Positions 1-7,899 of a stretch of DNA of 17,013 bases are shown piece by piece. The position numbers and the translations under genes are program-made. Within the stretch, counting starts at the first letter, position 1, and each line of letters begins with the position of its first letter. The notes under the pieces were generated by a model that saw only the letters and a program-made list of their open reading frames with translations, was not told where the DNA came from and ran no database searches. The stretch spans positions 1 to 17,013 of the forward strand of contig SLGQ01000359.1 of assembly GCA_007136595.1 (NCBI GenBank), given 5' to 3'. The DNA comes from Candidatus Sumerlaeota bacterium. GTDB taxonomy: Bacteria; UBP6; UBA1177.

Positions 1-297
1 GTTCTTCCTCAAAAAAATGTTGAAACTACTTCCAAAATAAGGCAATCGGACAAAAAGCCTGAAATTATAGTTGATAAAAGACTTCAGGACAAAGAAGTTC
101 TTAAAAAGCTTATTAAACGGAAAAAGGTTGAAATGAAACCTGTTGACATTCAGGAAGCAGGCTTGAAACCTGCTGTTGAAAAAGCTGAAAAGAAAGAGCC
201 GGTAAAAGAAATATCTGAAAAAGAAGAACCGGAAAAAGAAGAACCGGAAAAAGAAAAATCAGAAGCAGAAGAACCATCTGGAGATCAAGATGAATAA
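1..297 (+). CDS. 3' end of an unrecognised Lys/Glu-rich protein (partial)
   Basis: The reading frame is open from the first base of the window to a TAA at 295-297, giving 98 C-terminal residues; the start lies outside. The tail is highly charged, rich in Lys and Glu, with no cysteine, and ends in an acidic stretch (SGDQDE). Near the end is a short tandem peptide repeat (EKEEP, EKEEP, EKEKS). This looks like a disordered C-terminal tail. No catalytic motif or family signature is visible, so no function is assigned. Its last 8 bases overlap the start of lysS, which makes co-transcription and translational coupling with lysS likely. Confidence is high that it is coding, from the uninterrupted frame and the operon-like overlap. 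Its identity is unknown. Confidence 0.75.
   Translation, partial: VLPQKNVETTSKIRQSDKKPEIIVDKRLQDKEVLKKLIKRKKVEMKPVDIQEAGLKPAVEKAEKKEPVKEISEKEEPEKEEPEKEKSEAEEPSGDQDE
217..261 (+). repeat. 15-bp tandem repeat encoding EKEEP units
   Basis: Two perfect 15-base copies (217-231 and 232-246, GAAAAAGAAGAACCG) are followed by a diverged third copy (247-261). The repeat is in frame with the partial upstream gene and encodes EKEEP-EKEEP-EKEKS. It is probably a slippage-prone stretch in a disordered tail, where copy number could vary between strains without breaking the frame. Confidence 0.8.
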
Positions 298-1807
298 AGA
301 AAACAATTCCCCGCAGTTAAGTGAAAATGAAATCATTCAGAAAAGAAAAGAAAAAATCTCTCTGTTGAAAAGTGAAGGGATCCATCCCTATGAAAACCGG
401 CTTAAACCGGAAAACTCTATAAAAGAAATACATGATTTTTGCAGTAGTAAAACTCAGGAACATTTGGAAAAAACAGGAAAAGAAGAAAACTTTTCCATTG
501 CCGGAAGAGTGATGCTTCTTCGCATAATGGGGAAACTTGCCTTTGCTAACCTGAAAGATGAAACCGGAAGTATGCAGATTGTTTTTGCCAAAGATTTCAT
601 GGGAGAAGAGTTTGCTACATTCAAAAAATCGATAGATGTCGGAGACATTATATGGGTCAAAGGGGAATCTTTCATCACAAGAACGGGTGAATATTCCATC
701 CTTGCTCACAGCGCAAAACTCCTTACAAAAAACATCCGACCACTTCCCGAAAAATTTCATGGACTCACAGACAAAGAAACCCGATACAGACAACGCTACC
801 TTGACCTTATTATGAACGATGATGTTAAAGAAACTTTCAGAAAAAGGACAAAAATAGTTTCTTTCATTAGAAATTACATGGAACAGGAAGGTTTCCTTGA
901 AGTTGAAACACCTATGATGCACCCTCTTGTTTCAGGAGCTGCGGCAAAACCTTTCATTACACACCATAATACTCTTGATGTTGACCTCTATATGCGTATA
1001 GCACCTGAGTGCTACTTGAAAAGACTTCTTGTGGGCGGAATGGGTAAAGTATATGAATTAAACCGTAATTTCAGAAATGAGGGAATGGGGATAAAACATA
1101 ATCCCGAATTTACAATGATGGAGTTTTACTGGCCCTATGCAACTTATGAAGACCTGATAGAACTTACTCAGAAAATGATATCGGAGCTGGTTGAAAAAGT
1201 TTGCGGCTCGCTAAAAGTAACCTATCAGGACAAAGAGATAGATTTTTCAATGCCATGGAAAAAAATGACCATCGAAGAATCTCTCATAAATGAAAACATT
1301 TGTACGGCGGAACAGCTTGCCGACAGAGAAAAACTGGTTGAAACAGCTGTTTCTAAAGGTATTGACAGAGATTCCCTTAAAGGACTGAGCAGATTTAAGA
1401 TCATCATTGAACTTTTTGAACATTGCATAGAAGAAAATTTGTGGAATCCGGTATTCATAACAAATTATCCTACCGAAGTCAGTCCGCTTTCCAGAAGAAA
1501 CGATGATAATCCCGAATATTGTGACAGGTTTGAGCTTTTCATTGCCGGTCGGGAAATAGCAAATGCATTTTCAGAACTTAATGACCCGAAACAGCAGTAT
1601 GAAGCATTCCTTTCACAAGTTGAGGCAAAAAAAGCGGGAGATGAAGAGACAATAGATATGGATCATGATTACATAAGAGCCCTTGAGTATGGAATGCCTC
1701 CGGCAGCAGGAGAAGGGATAGGAATTGACAGACTTGTAATGCTCCTTACCGATTCTCCAAGCATAAGAGATGTCATCCTTTTCCCTCAAATGAGAGCTGA
1801 AAATTGA
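290..1807 (+). CDS. lysS: Lysyl-tRNA synthetase, class II
   Basis: Charges tRNA-Lys with lysine using ATP in the cytoplasm. The 505-residue length matches bacterial class II LysRS (E. coli LysS is also 505). After a charged N-terminal helix comes the OB-fold anticodon-binding domain (about residues 65-165, including SIAGRVMLLRIMGKLAFANL), then the class II catalytic core. Motif 2 has FRNEG at 261-265 followed by the HNPEFT segment, and motif 3 has GEGIGIDRL at 474-482. The segment ETPMMHPLVSGAAAKPF is the usual LysRS motif 1 region. The ATG start has GGAG at 280-283, six bases upstream, and overlaps the previous stop by 8 bases. The stop overlaps the TTG start of lolC by 4 bases. The identification is firm. 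Confidence 0.98.
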   Translation: MNKENNSPQLSENEIIQKRKEKISLLKSEGIHPYENRLKPENSIKEIHDFCSSKTQEHLEKTGKEENFSIAGRVMLLRIMGKLAFANLKDETGSMQIVFAKDFMGEEFATFKKSIDVGDIIWVKGESFITRTGEYSILAHSAKLLTKNIRPLPEKFHGLTDKETRYRQRYLDLIMNDDVKETFRKRTKIVSFIRNYMEQEGFLEVETPMMHPLVSGAAAKPFITHHNTLDVDLYMRIAPECYLKRLLVGGMGKVYELNRNFRNEGMGIKHNPEFTMMEFYWPYATYEDLIELTQKMISELVEKVCGSLKVTYQDKEIDFSMPWKKMTIEESLINENICTAEQLADREKLVETAVSKGIDRDSLKGLSRFKIIIELFEHCIEENLWNPVFITNYPTEVSPLSRRNDDNPEYCDRFELFIAGREIANAFSELNDPKQQYEAFLSQVEAKKAGDEETIDMDHDYIRALEYGMPPAAGEGIGIDRLVMLLTDSPSIRDVILFPQMRAEN

Positions 1808-3108
1808 AGCTTGAGCTTTACATAGGGCTCCGATATCTCTGGAATACCAGAAGAACAAGGTTTTTAAGTGCCATAACTCTTATATCAATTATCGGTGTAA
1901 GTATCGGGGTTGCCGCTCTGATCTGTGTCCAGTCAGTGATGGACGGTTTGCAAAATCACATGAAAAAAACAATTTTAGGTGCCAGAGCACACATAATAAT
2001 TGAAGATGAACAGGGCACAATTTCAAATTACAGAGAAATGATCGCTGGTCTTAAAACAGGCGAAACTGTTTCAGGTGCCACTCCCCTTATAAGCAGAGAT
2101 GTGATCATTGCTGTCAGGAACGATATGATCGGAGGTGTTGCAACCGGCATTGATGCCGGAACTTCAGGCGAAGTTCTTTTGATATCTTCCCAGATAGAAA
2201 AAGGGAGCATGGAATGCATGAAAAACCCGAACATTTGTCCGGAGATCATTGAAAGGAAAATAAATTCCCCGGCAACTCTTTTAAAAGAAGATCTGGACGG
2301 TCTCGACAGAAGAGAAATGAGCGGTGTTGCGATCGGCTCTGAAATGGCAAAATATTTTCACCTTAAAATCGGTGATACCATAAGAATAATCAGCCCTACA
2401 GGTGGCGGAACAGGTCCTGCCGGACAACTCCCCCTGAGCAGAACTTTTCAAGTTGCCGCAATTTTTTTCAGCGGTCTTTATGAGTATGATTTTAACTTTG
2501 TATATATTCCTCTTGAAGCGGCAAAAGATTTTTTTTCCACTGAAAACGGTGTTGATTCCATAGGGATCAAACTGGAAAATATGTACCGGATAAACAATGC
2601 TCAGGAAGAAATAACATCTTTGATCGGAAGCGGGTTTTTAATTAAAAACTGGAGAGATATGAACCGTCCGCTTTTTGAAGCATTGAAGATGGAAAAACTT
2701 GTCTGGTTTGTAATTCTGGGATTTATAGTTGTTATTGCCGCTTTCAATATAATCTCGGCTCTTCTCATGATGGTTATGGGGAAAAAAATAGAAATAGCGA
2801 TCCTCCGGGCAATGGGTTTGACATCTTCTTCAATAATGAAAATTTTCATGCTTGACGGAGTGGTGATAGGTGTCATCGGGACAATTATAGGAATGATAAC
2901 AGGTTATGCCGGATGCATGATAATCGAGGGAATGGGCATAGGTGCCGCACAGGATGTTTTTTATATGGAAACGATCCCTGTTGACATCTCTTTGTGGACT
3001 TTTATTTTTGCAGGAGCAGGCTCAATAATTATAACTCTTGCAGCAGCTTTATATCCGGGAAGAAAAGCAGCAATGTTAAATCCTGCCGAGGCATTAAGAC
3101 ATGAGTGA
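1804..3108 (+). CDS. lolC: Lipoprotein-releasing ABC permease, LolC/E family (LolC-like)
   Basis: Inner-membrane permease subunit of the LolCDE exporter, which extracts outer-membrane lipoproteins and passes them to LolA. The 434 residues show the family layout: one membrane helix near the N terminus (about 23-45), a large periplasmic domain (about 46-295), then three helices (about 297-325, 345-372, 395-415) with the FtsX-like motif EIAILRAMG at 330-338 and the terminal KAAMLNPAEALR. A Pro/Gly-rich loop at 198-213 ending QLPLSR resembles the LolA-binding 'hook' of E. coli LolC, which is why I call this paralogue LolC. The start is TTG, overlapping the lysS stop as TTGA; the next ATG would remove most of the first helix. 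It has a Cys-x6-Cys pair at C138/C145. Family confident, C versus E assignment less so. Confidence 0.9.
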   Translation: MKLELYIGLRYLWNTRRTRFLSAITLISIIGVSIGVAALICVQSVMDGLQNHMKKTILGARAHIIIEDEQGTISNYREMIAGLKTGETVSGATPLISRDVIIAVRNDMIGGVATGIDAGTSGEVLLISSQIEKGSMECMKNPNICPEIIERKINSPATLLKEDLDGLDRREMSGVAIGSEMAKYFHLKIGDTIRIISPTGGGTGPAGQLPLSRTFQVAAIFFSGLYEYDFNFVYIPLEAAKDFFSTENGVDSIGIKLENMYRINNAQEEITSLIGSGFLIKNWRDMNRPLFEALKMEKLVWFVILGFIVVIAAFNIISALLMMVMGKKIEIAILRAMGLTSSSIMKIFMLDGVVIGVIGTIIGMITGYAGCMIIEGMGIGAAQDVFYMETIPVDISLWTFIFAGAGSIIITLAAALYPGRKAAMLNPAEALRHE

Positions 3109-4393
3109 ACTGAGTCGTTTCATAGCATTACGATATTTTGTCAAAGGAAGGGAAAAAAGCACCCTCTCCCTTATTTCTCTCATTTCTGTCATCGGGCTGG
3201 CACTTGCTGTGGCATCTCTCATCACAATTCTTTCTGTGATGGACGGCTTCATAATTCAGATGAAAGAAACAATACTTAAAACAACTTCACATGCCAATGT
3301 ATATAAAGTGCTTGGAAGTTTTGAAAATTATGAGGATATATCACAAAAAATAAACTCCCTTCCGGAAATAAAAGGGGCTTCTCCGGTAATATTCAATGAA
3401 GTGCTTGTTTCTTCAGGAAAAATGATATCGGGAGGATTGATGAACGGGGTTGATCCAAAAAGTTTCGGATCAGTTTCCGATGTTCCCGGAATGATAGTTG
3501 AAGGTGACTTTATTTGTCTTTCAGAACCTGAAAAATGTGTTGAAATTGAAAAAGAACCCGATCCGCTGAGCGATTTTCTGGGTGAAGATCCGGAAATAAT
3601 ACCCCCGGTTATAATCGGAAGGGATATGGCTCAGAAACTTAAAGTGGAAAAAGGGGCGGTTATAACGGTGGTTTCACCTAAAAGTCGTCAAAAAGTTGAC
3701 GGAAACCCGGTTCCTGTAAGCATGCATTTTAAAATAGTTGGTATTTTTGATACCGGACTTCATGATTATGATTCAAGATATATTTACGCTGCCCTTGATG
3801 ACATACAGAATTTTCTTCAGTTCGGAGATAGTGTAAGTTTCGTTTCCATAAGAGTTGAAAACATAAACAGGCTGGATGATACTAAACACGCCATCCAAAA
3901 AGTTGTCGGAGGATTTCCTTATGCCATACAGGATTGGCAGGATATGCACAAAACTACTTTCAGATTTCTGCAACTTCAAAAAATAGTGATGTTCATAATT
4001 TTACTTTTTATCATTCTTGTTGCCTCTTTCGGTATCATCACCACCCTTATAATGCTTGTAATAACAAAAACCGGTGAAATTTCCATATTAAGGGCGATCG
4101 GTGCCACAAAAGGGACAATAATAAAGATATTTATGATCGACGGATTTATCATAGGGGTAACGGGAACTGTTGCAGGATCACTGCTTTCTGTCATAATGTG
4201 CATCATCCTGGACAACATCAGGTTTCCTTTAAGTAAAGAAATTTACTTTTTTTCATCCCTTCCGGTTGAAATGAGTTTTTTCAGTTTTTTCCCTGTCATA
4301 GCATCTTCTTTGGCAATAACTTTGCTATCTACTCTTTATCCGAGTATAAAAGCTGCGGGAATCACTCCAGTGGAGGGTTTAAGATATGACTGA
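3101..4393 (+). CDS. lolE: Lipoprotein-releasing ABC permease, LolC/E family (second paralogue, LolE-like)
   Basis: Second permease subunit, 430 residues, paralogous to the preceding gene along its length: N-terminal helix (about 24-46) preceded by ALRYF, periplasmic domain (about 47-294), and three C-terminal helices (about 296-322, 341-369, 392-412) with EISILRAIGAT and KAAGITPVEGLRY. The loop matching the LolC hook (about 193-208) is shorter and lacks the Gly-x-Leu-Pro pattern, consistent with LolE. It also carries Cys-x6-Cys (C139/C146) at the matching position. The ATG start overlaps lolC by 8 bases, with GAGG about nine bases upstream. Having two different permeases implies a LolC/LolE heterodimer rather than the single-gene LolF-type homodimer of some bacteria; that part is inference. 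Confidence 0.88.
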   Translation: MSELSRFIALRYFVKGREKSTLSLISLISVIGLALAVASLITILSVMDGFIIQMKETILKTTSHANVYKVLGSFENYEDISQKINSLPEIKGASPVIFNEVLVSSGKMISGGLMNGVDPKSFGSVSDVPGMIVEGDFICLSEPEKCVEIEKEPDPLSDFLGEDPEIIPPVIIGRDMAQKLKVEKGAVITVVSPKSRQKVDGNPVPVSMHFKIVGIFDTGLHDYDSRYIYAALDDIQNFLQFGDSVSFVSIRVENINRLDDTKHAIQKVVGGFPYAIQDWQDMHKTTFRFLQLQKIVMFIILLFIILVASFGIITTLIMLVITKTGEISILRAIGATKGTIIKIFMIDGFIIGVTGTVAGSLLSVIMCIILDNIRFPLSKEIYFFSSLPVEMSFFSFFPVIASSLAITLLSTLYPSIKAAGITPVEGLRYD

Positions 4394-5063
4394 CAATCCG
4401 ATCCTTATGATGGAAGGTATAAAAAAAAGCTTTATTGTTGAAGGTCACAAAATAGATGTCCTGAAAGGTGTTGATTTCAAACTTCAGGCAGGAGAAAAGG
4501 TTTCTCTTACCGGTAAAAGCGGAGCAGGAAAATCGACACTTTTAAATATCATTGCCACACTTGAAAAACCTGACAGCGGAACAATGCTCATAGATAACAC
4601 CGACCCTTTGAAGCTGAAAGATTTTAAACTGAGCAAACTGAGAAACAGAAAAATAGGAATAGTTTTTCAGTTCCATCACCTTCTTCCTGAATTTACAGCA
4701 ATTGAAAATGTTGCCATTCCGCTGATGGTTTTTAAAGGAAAAAACGAAAGTTTTGAAAGAGCTGCTTTTATTCTTGAAAAAGTTGGACTTGCCGACAGAA
4801 TGAATCACAAACCTGCTGAATTGTCAGGTGGAGAACAACAGAGAGTTGCAATTGCAAGAGCCCTTTCAACCGAGCCTTCTATCCTTTTAATGGATGAACC
4901 GACAGGAAATCTGGACAATGAGACAGGAAAAATGATAATAGAGCTGATCCTTTCGGTTGCGGAAGAAAGATCATTAACAACATTGTTTGTGTCTCACAAC
5001 ATAGAATTTGCCAAAGAAATGGGTCGTGTTGTAGAGCTGAATGACGGGGTAATTGTTTTATAA
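4386..5063 (+). CDS. lolD: Lipoprotein-releasing system ATPase LolD
   Basis: Cytoplasmic ATPase that powers lipoprotein extraction by the LolC/LolE permeases encoded immediately upstream. At 225 residues it is the size of LolD/MacB-type single-domain ABC ATPases. All motifs are present: Walker A GKSGAGKST (43-51), Q-loop Q95, signature LSGGEQQR (146-153), Walker B ILLMDEP (166-172) with D-loop GNLD, and switch His H204. The HHLLPEFTAIENVAIPL segment after the Q-loop is characteristic of LolD. The start overlaps the permease stop by 8 bases and has a strong GGAGGG at 4372-4377. Sequence alone could also fit MacB or FtsE-like ATPases, but the neighbours decide for LolD. Confidence 0.95.
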   Translation: MTDNPILMMEGIKKSFIVEGHKIDVLKGVDFKLQAGEKVSLTGKSGAGKSTLLNIIATLEKPDSGTMLIDNTDPLKLKDFKLSKLRNRKIGIVFQFHHLLPEFTAIENVAIPLMVFKGKNESFERAAFILEKVGLADRMNHKPAELSGGEQQRVAIARALSTEPSILLMDEPTGNLDNETGKMIIELILSVAEERSLTTLFVSHNIEFAKEMGRVVELNDGVIVL

Positions 5064-7396
5064 TGCTAAAGATTTTTATCGCTGCAATAACTTTTTTTAC
5101 TCTTTTGGGGCTTTCCGGTCTTGAAATAGAGAACATTGTTGTTGAAGGAAATATACGGACAGAACCTTCGGTCGTATCAAACCCGTTCTCAAAAAAAACG
5201 GAGTTAAGCGAACAGGAAATCGATGAAATTCTTAAAAGCATTATACAGCTTAATATTTTTGAAGATATTTCTGTCTATCATGACCCCGGAACAAAAACAC
5301 TTAAAATAAAGGTAGTTGAATTCCCTGTAATCTCTTCTGTCCGTTTTTCAGGCAATAAAAAAATTGATGATGATGACATAAGAGAGATCGTTACGATAAG
5401 AAAGGGCGAACTGCTGGATGAAAATAAGATCGACAGAACCGTTGAAAGGATAATGGAACTTTACCGGGACAAAGGTTACCTTATGGCTTTTGTGATGTAC
5501 GATCTTAAAAGAAATGATGAAAGAAGAGAAGCTTCCATTGAATTTCAAATAACGGAAGGGACAAAAAGCAGAGTAAAAAAAGTAACGATCGTTGGGAATG
5601 AAAACCTTTCGGATAACTTCATAAAAAGAAATCTGAACACCAAAGAAGATAGTTTATTCTCTTTTTTCAGTGATGGCGGATATAAAAAACAGGAACTGGA
5701 AGAAGATGTTGCAAGAATAATGTACTTTTATAACGATGAAGGTTATGTCGATGTTAAAGTGAGCAAACCCACCTTGACGATTTCTCCGGACAAAAAGGAT
5801 ATTTATGTCACCTTTGTCGTAAATGAGGGTTACCGCTACAAAATTGGAGAATTTGAGTTGACAGGTGACACTCTTGACAGCGGAGAAATGCCCGACTTTT
5901 CTTTCTCCCAGAGTGAAGGCGACTGGTATAAACACAGTCTTATCATAAGAGATGTTGAAAGAATTAAAGCAATATACGGAGATGAAGGCTATCCTTTTGT
6001 CAACATATATCCCGACAGGGTTCTGGATGATGAAAACCGGATAGTGAACATGCGTTTTATTGTCAACAAAGGGAACAAATGTCACATTGAAAGGATTGAC
6101 ATAACCGGAAATGACAGATCAAGAGACAAAGTTATAAGAAGAGAGATGGTCCTTTTTGAAGGAGAACTCTACAGCTATACCGGACAGAGAAGAAGTGAAG
6201 CCCGTATAAGAAGAACAGGTTTTTATGAAAATGTTGTCATTGATATTCAGAAAGGGAGTCGTGATGATCTTGTAAGGCTGGTTGTCAATGTAGAGGAACG
6301 GAGAAGCGGCACTTTCAATGTGGGGGCAGGGTTTTCAACATTTGAAAGTTTTGTTTTTAATGCCCGTGTCGATCAGAACAACTTTCTCGGTTACGGACAG
6401 AACATCAGTCTCATGGGTCAGGCAAGCAGACTTAAAAGAGAGGTGAGTTTAAGTTTTTACGAACCCTACTTTTTTGACCACAACCTCTCTTTCAGCGCAA
6501 GTTTCTTTTACAGATACCTCAACTATGATTCAAGTATCTGGGAATACTATGCTGACTACAAACAGAACAGTTACGGTTTCAGTCTTACATTCGGAATACC
6601 GTTCCTTAACTATTTCAGAGCCTTTACAGGATACAGACTCAGAAAAGTTGATATCAGCGGAGCAACGGAACATCAGATGAACCGTCTTTACAGAGACTTG
6701 CTGACATCTTCCTTTGAGTTCATGCTCTCTTTTGATAACAGAGATGACAGAATGTTTGCCACAAAAGGGGTTTATATACTTGGCGGAGTAGAGCTTGCAC
6801 ACCGCTATTTCGGAAGTGATGAAGATATCCTTAAACTTGATTTCAACTTCAGGTTTTACCAGAGCCTTTTTTGGGGAATAGTGTTCAAAACCAATGTTGA
6901 CACTGCTTACACAAGGCATCTCCAGAACGAATCTCTTCCATTTTCAGAAAGATTCCGCCTGGGAGGGATGTTCAGTGTAAGAGGATATCCTTTTTACTCC
7001 ATTGGTCCGAGACACGACCACTCTTCTTCAAAATACAATGTTCCCATTGATGGAAGAGACCCGACATCAACGACATATCCTTATGTTATAGGCGGAAACA
7101 AAAAGTTTGTGATAAACAACGAGCTTGAAATTCCGATAGTAAGAGAAATGAGACTTAATTTTGTAGGATTTCTTGATGCAGGCAATGCGTGGGCTAAAGA
7201 TGAAAATATGTTTTACATAAATGAGACTCACAAGGATGAGTACGATCTGCCTCTTGGAATGTTCTGGAGTGCAGGTTTCGGGATCCGGTGGGTAACTCCG
7301 ATCGCACCGTTGTCATTTGAGTGGGGATTCCCGCTAACCCCCAGACCGGGCGATCCTAAATTTCAGTTTGAATTTAATATTAAGAATTCATTTTAA
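5063..7396 (+). CDS. bamA: Outer-membrane protein assembly factor BamA
   Basis: Central insertase of the BAM complex; folds and inserts beta-barrel proteins into the outer membrane. The 777 residues have an N-terminal signal peptide (about 1-19), five POTRA repeats (about 21-87, 88-166, 169-256, 258-337, 340-412) and a C-terminal 16-strand-type barrel (about 413-777). POTRA landmarks include the recurring helix ending YxxxGY (Y134-Y139, Y223-Y228, Y305-Y310) and the 'VxGN' strands. The barrel carries the conserved VRGY at 639-642 (lid-lock loop motif of the Omp85 family) and ends in a C-terminal Phe, the usual beta-signal residue. The ATG overlaps the lolD stop by one base (TAATG); the upstream Shine-Dalgarno is weak (GGGG about 13 bases away), suggesting translational coupling. 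TamA is the alternative, but five POTRAs and the skp neighbour favour BamA. Confidence 0.96.
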   Translation: MLKIFIAAITFFTLLGLSGLEIENIVVEGNIRTEPSVVSNPFSKKTELSEQEIDEILKSIIQLNIFEDISVYHDPGTKTLKIKVVEFPVISSVRFSGNKKIDDDDIREIVTIRKGELLDENKIDRTVERIMELYRDKGYLMAFVMYDLKRNDERREASIEFQITEGTKSRVKKVTIVGNENLSDNFIKRNLNTKEDSLFSFFSDGGYKKQELEEDVARIMYFYNDEGYVDVKVSKPTLTISPDKKDIYVTFVVNEGYRYKIGEFELTGDTLDSGEMPDFSFSQSEGDWYKHSLIIRDVERIKAIYGDEGYPFVNIYPDRVLDDENRIVNMRFIVNKGNKCHIERIDITGNDRSRDKVIRREMVLFEGELYSYTGQRRSEARIRRTGFYENVVIDIQKGSRDDLVRLVVNVEERRSGTFNVGAGFSTFESFVFNARVDQNNFLGYGQNISLMGQASRLKREVSLSFYEPYFFDHNLSFSASFFYRYLNYDSSIWEYYADYKQNSYGFSLTFGIPFLNYFRAFTGYRLRKVDISGATEHQMNRLYRDLLTSSFEFMLSFDNRDDRMFATKGVYILGGVELAHRYFGSDEDILKLDFNFRFYQSLFWGIVFKTNVDTAYTRHLQNESLPFSERFRLGGMFSVRGYPFYSIGPRHDHSSSKYNVPIDGRDPTSTTYPYVIGGNKKFVINNELEIPIVREMRLNFVGFLDAGNAWAKDENMFYINETHKDEYDLPLGMFWSAGFGIRWVTPIAPLSFEWGFPLTPRPGDPKFQFEFNIKNSF

Positions 7397-7397
7397 T

Positions 7398-7403
7398 GGA
7401 GGG
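7398..7403 (+). promoter_or_regulatory. Strong ribosome-binding site that fixes the skp start
   Basis: GGAGGG lies four bases upstream of the ATG at 7408. An in-frame ATG at 7396 overlaps the bamA stop but would put this site inside the gene and add four residues (MEGF) before the signal peptide. The downstream ATG is therefore preferred. Confidence 0.8.
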
Positions 7404-7407
7404 TTTT

Positions 7408-7899
7408 ATGAAACTTAAATTATTTGTTTTTTTCTTGATCTTTTCAACCGCACTTCCTTTGTTTGCAGTTAAAATCGCTGCAGTTGACATGAAGAAAGTT
7501 TGGGAAAGCTCCAACGAGATCAAAATTGAAAAGAAAAATATGGAAGCAATGCTGCAAAAAAGTCAGAAAGAACTTGAAGCCAAAGAAAAAGAACTGATGG
7601 CTCTTCAGGAAAGGGCAAAAAGAGAAGCTGCCATTGCAACAGAAGAAGCAAAAAGGGCAATGGCTGAAGAATATCAGAGAAAAATGATGGAACTTCAGCA
7701 GCTTTATAATGAAAGACAGAGAGATCTTCAGGATAAAGATATAAAAGCTCAGGGTGACTTCATAGAAAAAGTGAAAAGAATAGCAATGAGAATTGCCATT
7801 AAAAAGGGGTATGATGTTGTCCTTGCAAAAGAACAGGTGCTTTACATTGATGATAAATTCGATATCACCAGAGAAGTTATCACTGAGGTAAACAAGTAG
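7408..7899 (+). CDS. skp: Periplasmic chaperone, Skp/OmpH family
   Basis: Periplasmic holdase that escorts unfolded outer-membrane proteins to BamA, encoded just upstream. The 163 residues begin with a clear signal peptide (MKLKLF then a hydrophobic core, probable cleavage after LFA at residue 20). The mature part starts with the typical short strand (KIAAVDMKKV), runs into long Lys/Glu/Gln-rich coiled-coil arms (about 35-120), and closes with the family C-terminal core (VKRIAMRIAIKKGYDVVLAKEQVLYID). This matches the trimeric Skp 'jellyfish' layout and usual size. The start was chosen from the GGAGGG site at 7398-7403. The stop directly abuts the TTG of the next gene. Confidence 0.93.
   Translation: MKLKLFVFFLIFSTALPLFAVKIAAVDMKKVWESSNEIKIEKKNMEAMLQKSQKELEAKEKELMALQERAKREAAIATEEAKRAMAEEYQRKMMELQQLYNERQRDLQDKDIKAQGDFIEKVKRIAMRIAIKKGYDVVLAKEQVLYIDDKFDITREVITEVNK

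Noticed and set aside
317..922. A 201-codon minus-strand open frame inside lysS
   Set aside because: Phe-rich low-complexity translation opposite a certain lysS; no ribosome site or family pattern.
7396..7407. Upstream ATG for skp overlapping the bamA stop
   Set aside because: It would place a strong GGAGGG inside the gene and add MEGF before a normal signal peptide; the ATG at 7408 is better.
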